Assembly: GCA_946482635.1 (NCBI GenBank)
Contig: CAMLSG010000233.1
Span: forward strand, 1-8,290
Reading direction: 5' to 3'
Length of the DNA: 8,290 nt
Source of the DNA: an uncultured Duganella sp.
GTDB taxonomy: Bacteria; Pseudomonadota; Gammaproteobacteria; Burkholderiales; Burkholderiaceae
The notes beneath the pieces were generated by a model. That model searched no databases. It was not told the origin of the DNA and saw only the letters and a list, made by a program, of their open reading frames with translations. Position numbers and translations under genes: made by a program. Each line of letters opens with the position of its first letter. Within the stretch, counting starts at the first letter, position 1. Shown piece after piece: positions 1-5,652 of the stretch.

Positions 1-555
1 GGCGTTGTCTTCCAGGTTGGCCAGCATGAAGCGGTTCGGGTCGATGCGGGTGCCGTCCTGGTAGGCTTCCAGGTGCAGGTGCGGACCGGTGGCGCGGCCG
101 GTGGCGCCGGACAGGCCGATCAACTCGCCGGCAGCCACGGTGTCGCCCACGCTCACATTGCGTTTGTTCAGGTGCGCATACAGCGAACGCAGGCCGCCTT
201 CATGCTCGATCACCACTACATTGCCGTATTTGCGGTCGCCAAGATAGCCCATGCCGGATGCGACCACGGTGCCGTCGTTGGTGGCCATCACCGGCGTGTT
301 GTGCGGCACGGAGAAGTCGATGCCGCCATGCGCCCGGCGTCCGCGCGCAGCGCCAAAGAAGCTGCTGACGCGGCCTCCTTCCAGCGGCAGGCGCCACTGC
401 TGCAGGAGCGAGTCTTTCGGCTCTTTCTCTTCCTGTGGCGGCGGGATGTCCAATGGCTCAGGCATCGCGGCAGCAGGTTGCAGGATGTTGGCAGCGGCCA
501 GCATGACCAGCAGGAGGATGTTGGTGATCTTTGGCATAGCGGGCGAGTTTCGCAT
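1..555 (-). CDS. Secreted M23 (LytM/lysostaphin-type) metallopeptidase, C-terminus cut by the window edge
   Basis: The frame is open from an ATG at 555 to position 1, so the 3' end lies outside the window; 185 residues are visible. Numbering here is from the in-frame ATG at 537; add 6 for the 555 start. An N-terminal signal peptide (MPKITNILLLVMLAAANILQ, then PAAA) is followed by a proline/acid-rich linker (residues 26-43) and an M23 domain. All expected zinc and catalytic residues are present: H70 and D74 in HGGIDF, H122 in YAHLNK, and H153 and H155 in GPHLHLE. Family knowledge: such enzymes cut peptide cross-bridges or stems of peptidoglycan in the periplasm. The domain is clearly paralogous to the C-terminus of the M56 protein two genes upstream, including the tail (ANLEDNA versus GNLEANA), so probably only a short tail is missing. 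Neither start has a good ribosome binding site; 555 has a weak AGAAAG nine bases ahead. The gene follows the receptor gene by 50 bp with no convincing promoter, so it is probably the last gene of the operon. Confidence 0.9.
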   Translation of the reverse strand, partial: MRNSPAMPKITNILLLVMLAAANILQPAAAMPEPLDIPPPQEEKEPKDSLLQQWRLPLEGGRVSSFFGAARGRRAHGGIDFSVPHNTPVMATNDGTVVASGMGYLGDRKYGNVVVIEHEGGLRSLYAHLNKRNVSVGDTVAAGELIGLSGATGRATGPHLHLEAYQDGTRIDPNRFMLANLEDNA

Positions 556-605
556 AACTGTGTGCTTTCTGGCAAATTCGTAGCGAACAGACAAGATTTC
601 TTCTG

Positions 606-2669
606 TTAGTTGAAGTTCTGCTTGAAGTTGAGCCGCAGCGCCGTGCCGCCGCGCGTGGCGATGGTGGTCTGGCGCCAGTCGAGGCCTTCATAGCGGTCGG
701 TGCTGGCGCGGTCCGGATGCAGCACGTCGGACAGCGCAAGGCGTACTTCCTGGCGCGGCGACAGCCTCCAGGTGGCGCGCAAGTCCAGCTTGCGCTGGTA
801 GGCCGCCATCGACACGATGCTGGCGGAAGCCCGGCTTGCGCCGCCGGCTTCGTAAGAGAACTCGGCATCGAGCGTCAATCCGGCGCGCTTGTAGCTCAGG
901 GTCGCGACGCCGCTCAGCGGCGTTTGCGCGGCGAGCCGGTGGTCCGGGCCGGGAACGCGCTCGAGGCGGGAGCGGTTGATGGTGGCGTTGGCACGCAGGG
1001 ACAACGACGCGGTCAATGGCGTGCGCAACTCCAGCGTGAAGCCATGCACGCGCGCGCCGCCCTGGTTGGCCGGCATGGTGATCCAGCGTTCGCCGTCGCG
1101 GTATAGCGTGAGCAGGATGACGTTGTCGATGTCGCGCGCATAGATGCTGGCGCTCAGCAGGCTGTCCTTTGCGAAGTAGTAGTCGATGCCGGCGTCGAGC
1201 CCCCACGCCAGTTCGGGGCGCAGCGATGGATTGCCCTGGGTATCGGGATTGGTCGGACTGTTGTTGTTGTCGGAGGTGAAGCGGCGCGGGATCAGGTCAA
1301 GCATATTGGGTGCCTTGTAGCTGCGGCTTGCACCCAGGCGCAACTGGCTGTCGCCGGGCAGCTTGCGCATCCATTGCAAAACGGGGCTGATGACCGTGCT
1401 GCGCTGGCGTACCGAAGCAGTGTTGCGGTCATGCGCCTCGGTGCGCATGGTTTCCCAGCGCAGCCCGGCAGACCAGGAGTCTGCGTCGCGCTTCCATTCA
1501 TCCTGGGCAAAGGCGGCCAGGCGTTCGATGCGGCCGTCGTAGCGGTCGTCCCGCAGGAAGTTGAGCGCACCGGCGTCGTTGTATTCGTGTTCGATGCGGG
1601 TTTGCATGCGCTGGGTGGCGGAGCCGTCCCAGCCTGCTACCAGCGCGTGGCCGCTGCCCAGCGGGTGGGAGTACTTGCCGCTGTAATTGAAGCCGTGTTC
1701 GCGAATGTCGCCATCCACATGGCGCACGGTGGGGCCGGGACCGGCCAGCGGCAGGCCCGTGAAATCGAAATTCGTATCTCGCGGCGCCTTGGAGCCGCCC
1801 AGCTTGAGCTCCCATTGCGCGCCGCTGGCCAGCGTGCGTTGCCATGTCAGCTCGCTGCGCAGGAAATAGCTGCGGATATGGAAGCGGCTGCGCACTTCTG
1901 CAAAGTCACCGGGAGCGCCGAGTTGTACTTCTTCCTGCGAGCGGTAGTCGATAGCACGGCGGTTCACGGTAGCGATGGTCTGCAGCGCGACGCTGTCGCC
2001 ATCGGCGGTAGTCCAGTTCAGGCGCGGGCTGAGGTTGAGTGAGTCGGCAACGTTATCCTCATGCGATCGGGTGCTGCGCAGCATGTTGGGCGCGCTGTCG
2101 GTGATGGTGCGGTCGGCCGGCGTGCTGGCGCGCGACAGCACGGCGCTGACGTTGTGCGACCAGCCGTCGGCCTTGCCGCTTGATTGCGCGGTAAGGCGCG
2201 GCGACCATGCGCCGTGCAGGCTGTCCATCCCGAGTTGCATTTCCTGCGTGCCCTGGCGAACGGATTTACGCAGCACGATGTTGATGGTGCCGGCGATGCC
2301 TTGCGTTCCCAGGATCGCCGAAGCGCTGCGCAGCACTTCGACGCGTTCGATCACCTCCGGCGGCAGGCTGTCCAGCGAAAAGCCGCTGGGAGCGGGCTGG
2401 CCGTTCAGCAGGATTTGCGTATAGCCATTGCCCAGCCCGCGCAGGCGGATGCCGGCACTGTCGCTGATGGTGATGCCGGGCAGGCGGCGCAGGGCGTCGG
2501 CCAATGTGCGGTCGCCGTTCGCTGCCAGGTCGTCGCGGGTCAGCACTACGGTGCTGGCCGTGTCGTCCTTGCGCTGGTCCAGGCGCGCCGCTTTGATCTC
2601 GACAACGGACTGCGCAGGCGCGACTTGGGCTGCCAGCGCTGCGGCCAGCATGCATATGGTCTTCTTCAT
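606..2669 (-). CDS. TonB-dependent outer-membrane receptor
   Basis: The 687-residue protein is a typical TonB-dependent receptor in size and layout. Residues 1-19 are a signal peptide ending APA before QS. A possible TonB box (SVVEIKA) lies at 21-27. The plug domain spans about 40-135, with the family pattern LADALRRLPGI, IRLRGLGNGYTQILLNG and a closing GTINIVLRK. The rest is a 22-strand-type barrel with alternating aromatic/polar strands. It would import a ligand across the outer membrane using TonB energy; the substrate cannot be told from sequence. The start is well supported by GAGGAAA five bases before the ATG. The C-terminus reads FKQNFN, so the usual terminal aromatic is followed by one extra Asn, which is mildly atypical for the Bam recognition signal. 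It lies between two genes encoding M23 domains, 67 bp after the M56-M23 gene and in the same direction, suggesting that its ligand or regulation is tied to cell-wall sensing (inference). Confidence 0.95.
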   Translation of the reverse strand: MKKTICMLAAALAAQVAPAQSVVEIKAARLDQRKDDTASTVVLTRDDLAANGDRTLADALRRLPGITISDSAGIRLRGLGNGYTQILLNGQPAPSGFSLDSLPPEVIERVEVLRSASAILGTQGIAGTINIVLRKSVRQGTQEMQLGMDSLHGAWSPRLTAQSSGKADGWSHNVSAVLSRASTPADRTITDSAPNMLRSTRSHEDNVADSLNLSPRLNWTTADGDSVALQTIATVNRRAIDYRSQEEVQLGAPGDFAEVRSRFHIRSYFLRSELTWQRTLASGAQWELKLGGSKAPRDTNFDFTGLPLAGPGPTVRHVDGDIREHGFNYSGKYSHPLGSGHALVAGWDGSATQRMQTRIEHEYNDAGALNFLRDDRYDGRIERLAAFAQDEWKRDADSWSAGLRWETMRTEAHDRNTASVRQRSTVISPVLQWMRKLPGDSQLRLGASRSYKAPNMLDLIPRRFTSDNNNSPTNPDTQGNPSLRPELAWGLDAGIDYYFAKDSLLSASIYARDIDNVILLTLYRDGERWITMPANQGGARVHGFTLELRTPLTASLSLRANATINRSRLERVPGPDHRLAAQTPLSGVATLSYKRAGLTLDAEFSYEAGGASRASASIVSMAAYQRKLDLRATWRLSPRQEVRLALSDVLHPDRASTDRYEGLDWRQTTIATRGGTALRLNFKQNFN

Positions 2670-2693
2670 GACGTTTCCTCAGGGCGAGCGCCG

Positions 2694-2721
2694 CCACTGC
2701 CGCGCAGCGCGCGGCAGGTGG
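2694..2721 (-). repeat. Strong intergenic hairpin between the M56-M23 and receptor genes
   Basis: The arms TGCCGCGC (2698-2705) and GCGCGGCA (2709-2716) are perfectly complementary around the loop AGC. The stem extends by C2697:G2717 and, after a bulged G2718, by three more pairs (2694-2696 with 2719-2721). No T-run follows on the minus strand, so it does not look like a full intrinsic terminator. It lies just ahead of the receptor's ribosome binding site. It could set differential expression of the downstream genes through mRNA processing, partial attenuation or RNA protection (inference). Confidence 0.5.
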
Positions 2722-2736
2722 ACAGGGCGGGTAAGA

Positions 2737-4284
2737 TCAGGAGGCGCTGCTGGCTCTCAGGCGTTGCAGCGCAGTGCGGGTGGCGTTGGCTTCAAGATTG
2801 CCGAGCAGGGATTGCGGGTCGATGTTCTGCCCATTGCGGCTGACCTCCATGTGCAGGTGCGGGCCGGTGACCTTGCCGCTGGCGCCGGAGGTGCCGAGCT
2901 GCTGGCCGGCGGTGACGCGCTCGCCTTCTTTCACCAGGCGCTTGTCCATATGCGCATATAGCGAGCGCAGGCCGTTGGCGTGTTCAATGGCAACCAGTTC
3001 GCCCCACTTGTCTTCGCCCATGTAATTGCTGGTCGAGGCGACGACGACGCCGTCTGCTGGTGCGACGACGGGGGTACCGGTGCGCGCGGCGAAGTCCATC
3101 CCGCCATGCGGCCGGCCGGTTGGCGCGTGCTTGATGCCGAAGAAGGCGCTGACGCGCAGCCTTTCCATCGGGGCTTGCCAGCGGGGCAGGCTGGCCAGAG
3201 AGGCGCCAGTGCCTGGCCGGGCGCTTTCGGGCATCGCGGCGTCAACGCGCCACGCCAGTGCTGGCTGCAGCAACACGCTGGCGGCCAGCAGCGCGGGCAT
3301 TGCGGCCCAGCCCAAAGCTCTTGCCACTGCGCGTGGCATGGCAGGCACTCCGTCGCGGATCATGCCGATGCGGGCGGCGACGGTATCCACGGCGCGTCCG
3401 CCGAAGGCAAGGGCAGTCCCAGGGCCTGGTACGGCTTGCATGCGCATTTGCGCCACCAGTGCCGCGGCATAGGCACGGCGCTGGGGAGCAGGGCGATCTC
3501 GCAGCACGGCGCGATCGCAGCCCAGTTCCTGCGCCCACGCCATGCGCTGGCTGAGGCGGGCCACCATGGGGTTGAACCATTGGACGGCTTGCAGCAGGAG
3601 GCTGGCGTGCATCCACAACGGGTCGCGGCGGGCGAGGTGGGTCAGTTCGTGCTCGATCACCAGGCGCTGCTGGACGGGATCGAAATCGCGCAGGTGGCGC
3701 GGCAGCAGCAGGATCGGACGGGCCAGCCCGACCAGCATGGGGGCGATTGGCGCATCGATCTCGCGCACTTCCGGCAACGGGCGATGCAGGCTGGCGAAGC
3801 CGGGATGGGCTGCCAGTTCGAAGCGGTCCAGCCGCTGCGATACGGCGAGCAGCGCGGCGAGACGGCGCCTGGCCTGCATCCAGCGCCCAGCCGCTACGGC
3901 AAGGCCGGCGCCGTAGAGCGCCAGCCAGCCGTATCCAAGCCACAGCAGCGCTGGAGCGGGCGCGATCGGGGCCGCACCATGGTCGTCGAAGGCCGTCTCC
4001 TCGCCGGAGGCCGGGTCGCTCCCGCTGCCGGCGGCGGGATTCGGCTGGGCGGCGGGCGCCAGCACGGCAGGCAGTTCGATTGCGGGAACCAGGCTCAGGC
4101 GTGCAGCGCCGGGCAGTATCCCGAGCGCCAGGGTGCCGGCAACGGCGGCAACACCCAGCAGCCACGGCGCGCGGCGCGCTTCAAGCGCTGGCCAGGCGCG
4201 GGCGGCGCCCCGCAGGAGGAGCCAGGTGCACGCGCCGGCCAGCAAGCTGGCAATGCTCGCCTGCAGGAAAACCAGGGCTAACAT
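2737..4284 (-). CDS. BlaR1-like M56 membrane metalloprotease fused to a periplasmic M23 endopeptidase domain
   Basis: The 515-residue protein has the four-helix BlaR1 topology. TM1 is at about 4-24, followed by a basic cytoplasmic loop; TM2 is at 40-60, followed by an acidic, proline-rich periplasmic loop (about 61-110); TM3 is at 111-133, followed by basic residues. The cytoplasmic M56 domain has the zinc motif HELTH (212-216) and a downstream ELGCD (253-257) supplying the likely third ligand. TM4 is at about 322-345. Where BlaR1/MecR1 carries a penicillin-binding sensor, this protein has an M23 domain (about 370-495) with H393, D397, H445, H476 and H478 all intact. Family knowledge: M56 proteins transmit an external signal by cleaving a BlaI-type repressor. 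Here the outer domain may bind or cut peptidoglycan (inference). The ATG at 4284 has AAGGAG eight bases upstream, inside the 3' end of the repressor gene, and only 4 bp separate that gene's stop from this ATG. The two are therefore translationally coupled. Confidence 0.93.
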   Translation of the reverse strand: MLALVFLQASIASLLAGACTWLLLRGAARAWPALEARRAPWLLGVAAVAGTLALGILPGAARLSLVPAIELPAVLAPAAQPNPAAGSGSDPASGEETAFDDHGAAPIAPAPALLWLGYGWLALYGAGLAVAAGRWMQARRRLAALLAVSQRLDRFELAAHPGFASLHRPLPEVREIDAPIAPMLVGLARPILLLPRHLRDFDPVQQRLVIEHELTHLARRDPLWMHASLLLQAVQWFNPMVARLSQRMAWAQELGCDRAVLRDRPAPQRRAYAAALVAQMRMQAVPGPGTALAFGGRAVDTVAARIGMIRDGVPAMPRAVARALGWAAMPALLAASVLLQPALAWRVDAAMPESARPGTGASLASLPRWQAPMERLRVSAFFGIKHAPTGRPHGGMDFAARTGTPVVAPADGVVVASTSNYMGEDKWGELVAIEHANGLRSLYAHMDKRLVKEGERVTAGQQLGTSGASGKVTGPHLHMEVSRNGQNIDPQSLLGNLEANATRTALQRLRASSAS

Positions 4285-4288
4285 CGCT

Positions 4289-4663
4289 TTACTCCTTATC
4301 TTCCGGCCATTCGATCAGCAGTTGCTCCAGTTCTTTCAACTCGTGCTGGTTGACCAGTTTGGACCCGGTGAACATATTCACGGGCAGTGGAGCGTTCATT
4401 TCCATCACGCGGTGGCTGAAATCGTGGGCAAATGCAGCCAGCGTTTCAACCTTTTCGAGTACTGGCGCGTATACGTTCATACCATGGACGGAATGCAGGC
4501 TGATCATCCCTTTCTCCAGCATGCGCTCCAGGGTTTTGCGAGTGGACGAGTAGGACCAGGCCAGTTCCTCCTCCACCCGTTCATGGATTTCACGGGCGCT
4601 GAGCGGATGTTGTTTCCAAAGTGCCTTGAGCAGCGTTAATTCTGTAATGGATGGAATGGCCAT
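4289..4663 (-). CDS. BlaI/MecI/CopY-family transcriptional repressor
   Basis: At 124 residues this is the usual size for the family. Residues about 5-70 form the winged-helix DNA-binding domain, with the family pattern LLKALWKQHPLSAREI, the recognition-helix region SYSSTRKTLERMLEKG and the wing strand ending NVYAPV. The C-terminal part (about 75-120) is the dimerisation helix region, ending HELKELEQLL. By eye against remembered S. aureus MecI/BlaI, F98 in VNMFTG falls at the position of the Phe that follows the protease cut site, but the preceding residue is Met rather than Asn. The ATG at 4663 has AAGGAG six bases upstream. Known role: such proteins repress their own operon until a cognate M56 protease cleaves them, and that protease is encoded immediately downstream here. 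Two palindromes directly upstream are the likely operators, so autoregulation is expected. The ligand that triggers release is unknown. Confidence 0.93.
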   Translation of the reverse strand: MAIPSITELTLLKALWKQHPLSAREIHERVEEELAWSYSSTRKTLERMLEKGMISLHSVHGMNVYAPVLEKVETLAAFAHDFSHRVMEMNAPLPVNMFTGSKLVNQHELKELEQLLIEWPEDKE

Positions 4664-4689
4664 GGGAGCTCCTTGTGACGTATGACGGC

Positions 4690-4718
4690 ATTGTGCGACA
4701 TGTGTCGCACGAAGGCAA
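4690..4718 (-). promoter_or_regulatory. Predicted promoter of the repressor operon
   Basis: On the minus strand a -35-like TTGCCT (4718-4713) is followed, after a 17-bp spacer, by a -10-like CACAAT (4695-4690). Transcription would begin near 4683, giving a leader of about 20 nt that just includes the AAGGAG site. Palindrome 1 fills the spacer and overlaps the -10, which is the classic geometry for repression by exclusion of RNA polymerase. The hexamers match the consensus only partly (4 of 6 for each). Confidence 0.5.
4693..4710. promoter_or_regulatory. Palindromic operator 1, probable BlaI-family binding site
   Basis: GTGCGACA, a two-base centre TG, and TGTCGCAC form a perfect inverted repeat. 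The inner ACA-NN-TGT matches the core of the known BlaI/MecI/CopY operator (TACANNTGTA), with G/C instead of T/A at the flanks. It lies in the spacer of the predicted repressor promoter. It shares its 16-bp core, apart from two positions, with palindrome 2, centred 33 bp away. Confidence 0.75.
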
Positions 4719-4724
4719 GGAGTT

Positions 4725-4744
4725 TATGCGACACGTGTCACATA
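4725..4744. promoter_or_regulatory. Palindromic operator 2, probable BlaI-family binding site
   Basis: TATGCGACAC followed by GTGTCACATA is a 20-bp palindrome with a single mismatched pair. Its core TGCGACACGTGTCACA is the same element as palindrome 1. It lies close to the start of the plus-strand lipoprotein gene (4761) and overlaps that gene's best -10 candidate, so the same repressor probably also controls the divergent operon. The 33-bp centre spacing is about three helical turns, which would place two dimers on nearly the same face. Confidence 0.72.
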
Positions 4745-4753
4745 ATGTATCAT
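4741..4753 (+). promoter_or_regulatory. Candidate -10 elements for the lipoprotein operon
   Basis: Two -10-like hexamers are visible: CATAAT (4741-4746) and TATCAT (4748-4753). Neither has a recognisable -35 at 16-18 bp. Initiation from the second would fall at about 4760-4761, on the ATG itself; initiation from the first would leave only about 8 nt of leader. No Shine-Dalgarno sequence precedes the gene in either case. The element overlaps or abuts operator 2. Confidence 0.3.
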
Positions 4754-4760
4754 TGCGTAT

Positions 4761-5246
4761 ATGAAAAAGATTGCAATAGTTATCACAATGCTTGCCGCCT
4801 TGATCGGTTGCGGCGGCAAGCGGCTGACGGAGGCGGACGTCACCGGCGTCATGACGGACATCGAAACCTCCGTCCAGCGTCATGATGCCGATCGCCTGAT
4901 CGGGCACTTCTCGCCGAACGCCATGATCATGGTGTCGATGCCTGGTCGCGGCGGCGGCCTGTCGCGCATGAGCGTGAGTGAATACAAGGCCATGCTGGAG
5001 GGCCTGTGGAAGGTGCAGCTCCAGTCGACGTATGAGGTCAGCAACCGCGAGGTATCGCTGTCACCCAACGGGCGCAGCGCCACGGCGCGTGACGTTGCCA
5101 AGGAAGTCGTGCTGCTGCCGGGCGAGCGCATGGAATCCCTGAGCAAGCAGAAGGCCGAGATCGCGCTGGTCGATGGCGTGCCGCGCATCATATCGCTGAC
5201 GGCGGAAGTGGAATCACTGGTCGCAACACCGACCGGCAGGAATTGA
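4761..5246 (+). CDS. Putative lipoprotein with NTF2/SnoaL-like domain
   Basis: This 161-residue protein starts MKK, followed by a short hydrophobic segment and the lipobox LIGC, with the modified cysteine at residue 17. This supports the ATG at 4761 and predicts a lipid-anchored envelope protein. The rest looks like a small NTF2/SnoaL-type (DUF4440-like) cone-fold domain: an opening helix with ETSVQRHDADRLIGHFSPNA, the usual start of such domains, then beta strands such as TYEVSNREVSLSPNGRSATA and a final strand PRIISLTAEVES. No catalytic residues can be assigned, and many members of the fold are binding modules. There is no visible ribosome binding site. It is the first gene of a plus-strand operon, diverging from the repressor operon across shared operators; the next gene starts 10 bp after its stop. 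The NTF2 assignment is by pattern only. Confidence 0.82.
   Translation: MKKIAIVITMLAALIGCGGKRLTEADVTGVMTDIETSVQRHDADRLIGHFSPNAMIMVSMPGRGGGLSRMSVSEYKAMLEGLWKVQLQSTYEVSNREVSLSPNGRSATARDVAKEVVLLPGERMESLSKQKAEIALVDGVPRIISLTAEVESLVATPTGRN
4790..4821 (+). repeat. Perfect 10-bp inverted repeat in the early coding region of the lipoprotein gene
   Basis: GCTTGCCGCC (4790-4799) and GGCGGCAAGC (4812-4821) are exact reverse complements around a 12-nt loop. The repeat spans the signal-peptide and lipobox codons, about 30 nt after the start codon. In mRNA it would form a very GC-rich hairpin close to the start site of a gene that lacks a Shine-Dalgarno sequence. It may be a by-product of the Ala-Ala and Gly-Gly codons. 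Confidence 0.4.
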
Positions 5247-5256
5247 AGGGCAATCG

Positions 5257-5652
5257 GTGAATAAGGAAACCAAGCGGCCTGAAACCCCGCCATCCGGCAA
5301 TTCCAGGCTTGCAAAGTCGGCCACCTGGATTGCGATCTTTGTCGCGCTGGGCGCTGGGTATGGAAAGTGGCATTTGTCTGCGCGCTGGAAGGATGTTGCC
5401 AGGTCGGTTAAGCAGGGCGACATCGTCATGTATTCCTCCGACGGTTGCGAGCCCGCAAACAGGGCCCGTGAACACTTCAGGAAATACAAGATCGAGTTCA
5501 CCGAATGCGACATCAAGAATGATGAGCAATGCTATCGGAGATTCGAACTCCTGAAGACCGATCGAGTGCCAACCTTTGTTGTTTACGGCAAGCGCGTGGT
5601 CAAGGGTTTTGGCGCAAGTGAATTGTATGAGGCGCTGACGAAAAATAAGTAA
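5257..5652 (+). CDS. Membrane-anchored glutaredoxin-like protein
   Basis: The 131-residue protein has a basic N-terminus, one predicted membrane helix (about 21-37) and a glutaredoxin/thioredoxin-fold domain (about 53-128). The active-site loop reads SSDGCEPANRA, so it is a CxxA monothiol variant (C64) rather than the CPYC dithiol type. The cis-proline is in RVPTFVV (P105), and GFGASEL stands where glutaredoxins have their glutathione-contact GG/GF-D loop. Two further cysteines (C84, C92) fall in the helix-strand region. Family knowledge: monothiol glutaredoxins act through glutathionylation or cluster binding rather than dithiol exchange; the role here is unknown. With a basic N-terminus inside, the domain would face the periplasm, although basic residues after the helix make the topology uncertain. 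The start is GTG at 5257, supported by GAAGGG six bases upstream and a 10-bp gap to the previous stop. Local base composition is more AT-rich than in the flanking genes. Confidence 0.85.
   Translation: MNKETKRPETPPSGNSRLAKSATWIAIFVALGAGYGKWHLSARWKDVARSVKQGDIVMYSSDGCEPANRAREHFRKYKIEFTECDIKNDEQCYRRFELLKTDRVPTFVVYGKRVVKGFGASELYEALTKNK

Noticed and set aside
556..605. Separate promoter for the last M23 gene
   Set aside because: TTGTCT at 594-589 (minus strand) has no acceptable -10 at the right distance; evidence too weak to list.
73..609. Plus-strand open frame at the left end
   Set aside because: It is antisense to the M23 peptidase, whose frame carries a signal peptide and all catalytic residues and is open through the left edge.
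2980..4281. Long plus-strand open frame (433 codons) opposite the M56-M23 gene
   Set aside because: The opposite strand encodes HELTH and HLH motifs and membrane helices; the plus-strand product is low-complexity and has no family pattern.
4590..4907. Minus-strand open frame across the divergent intergenic region
   Set aside because: It would read through both palindromes and overlaps the repressor and lipoprotein genes; it has no plausible domain or start signal.
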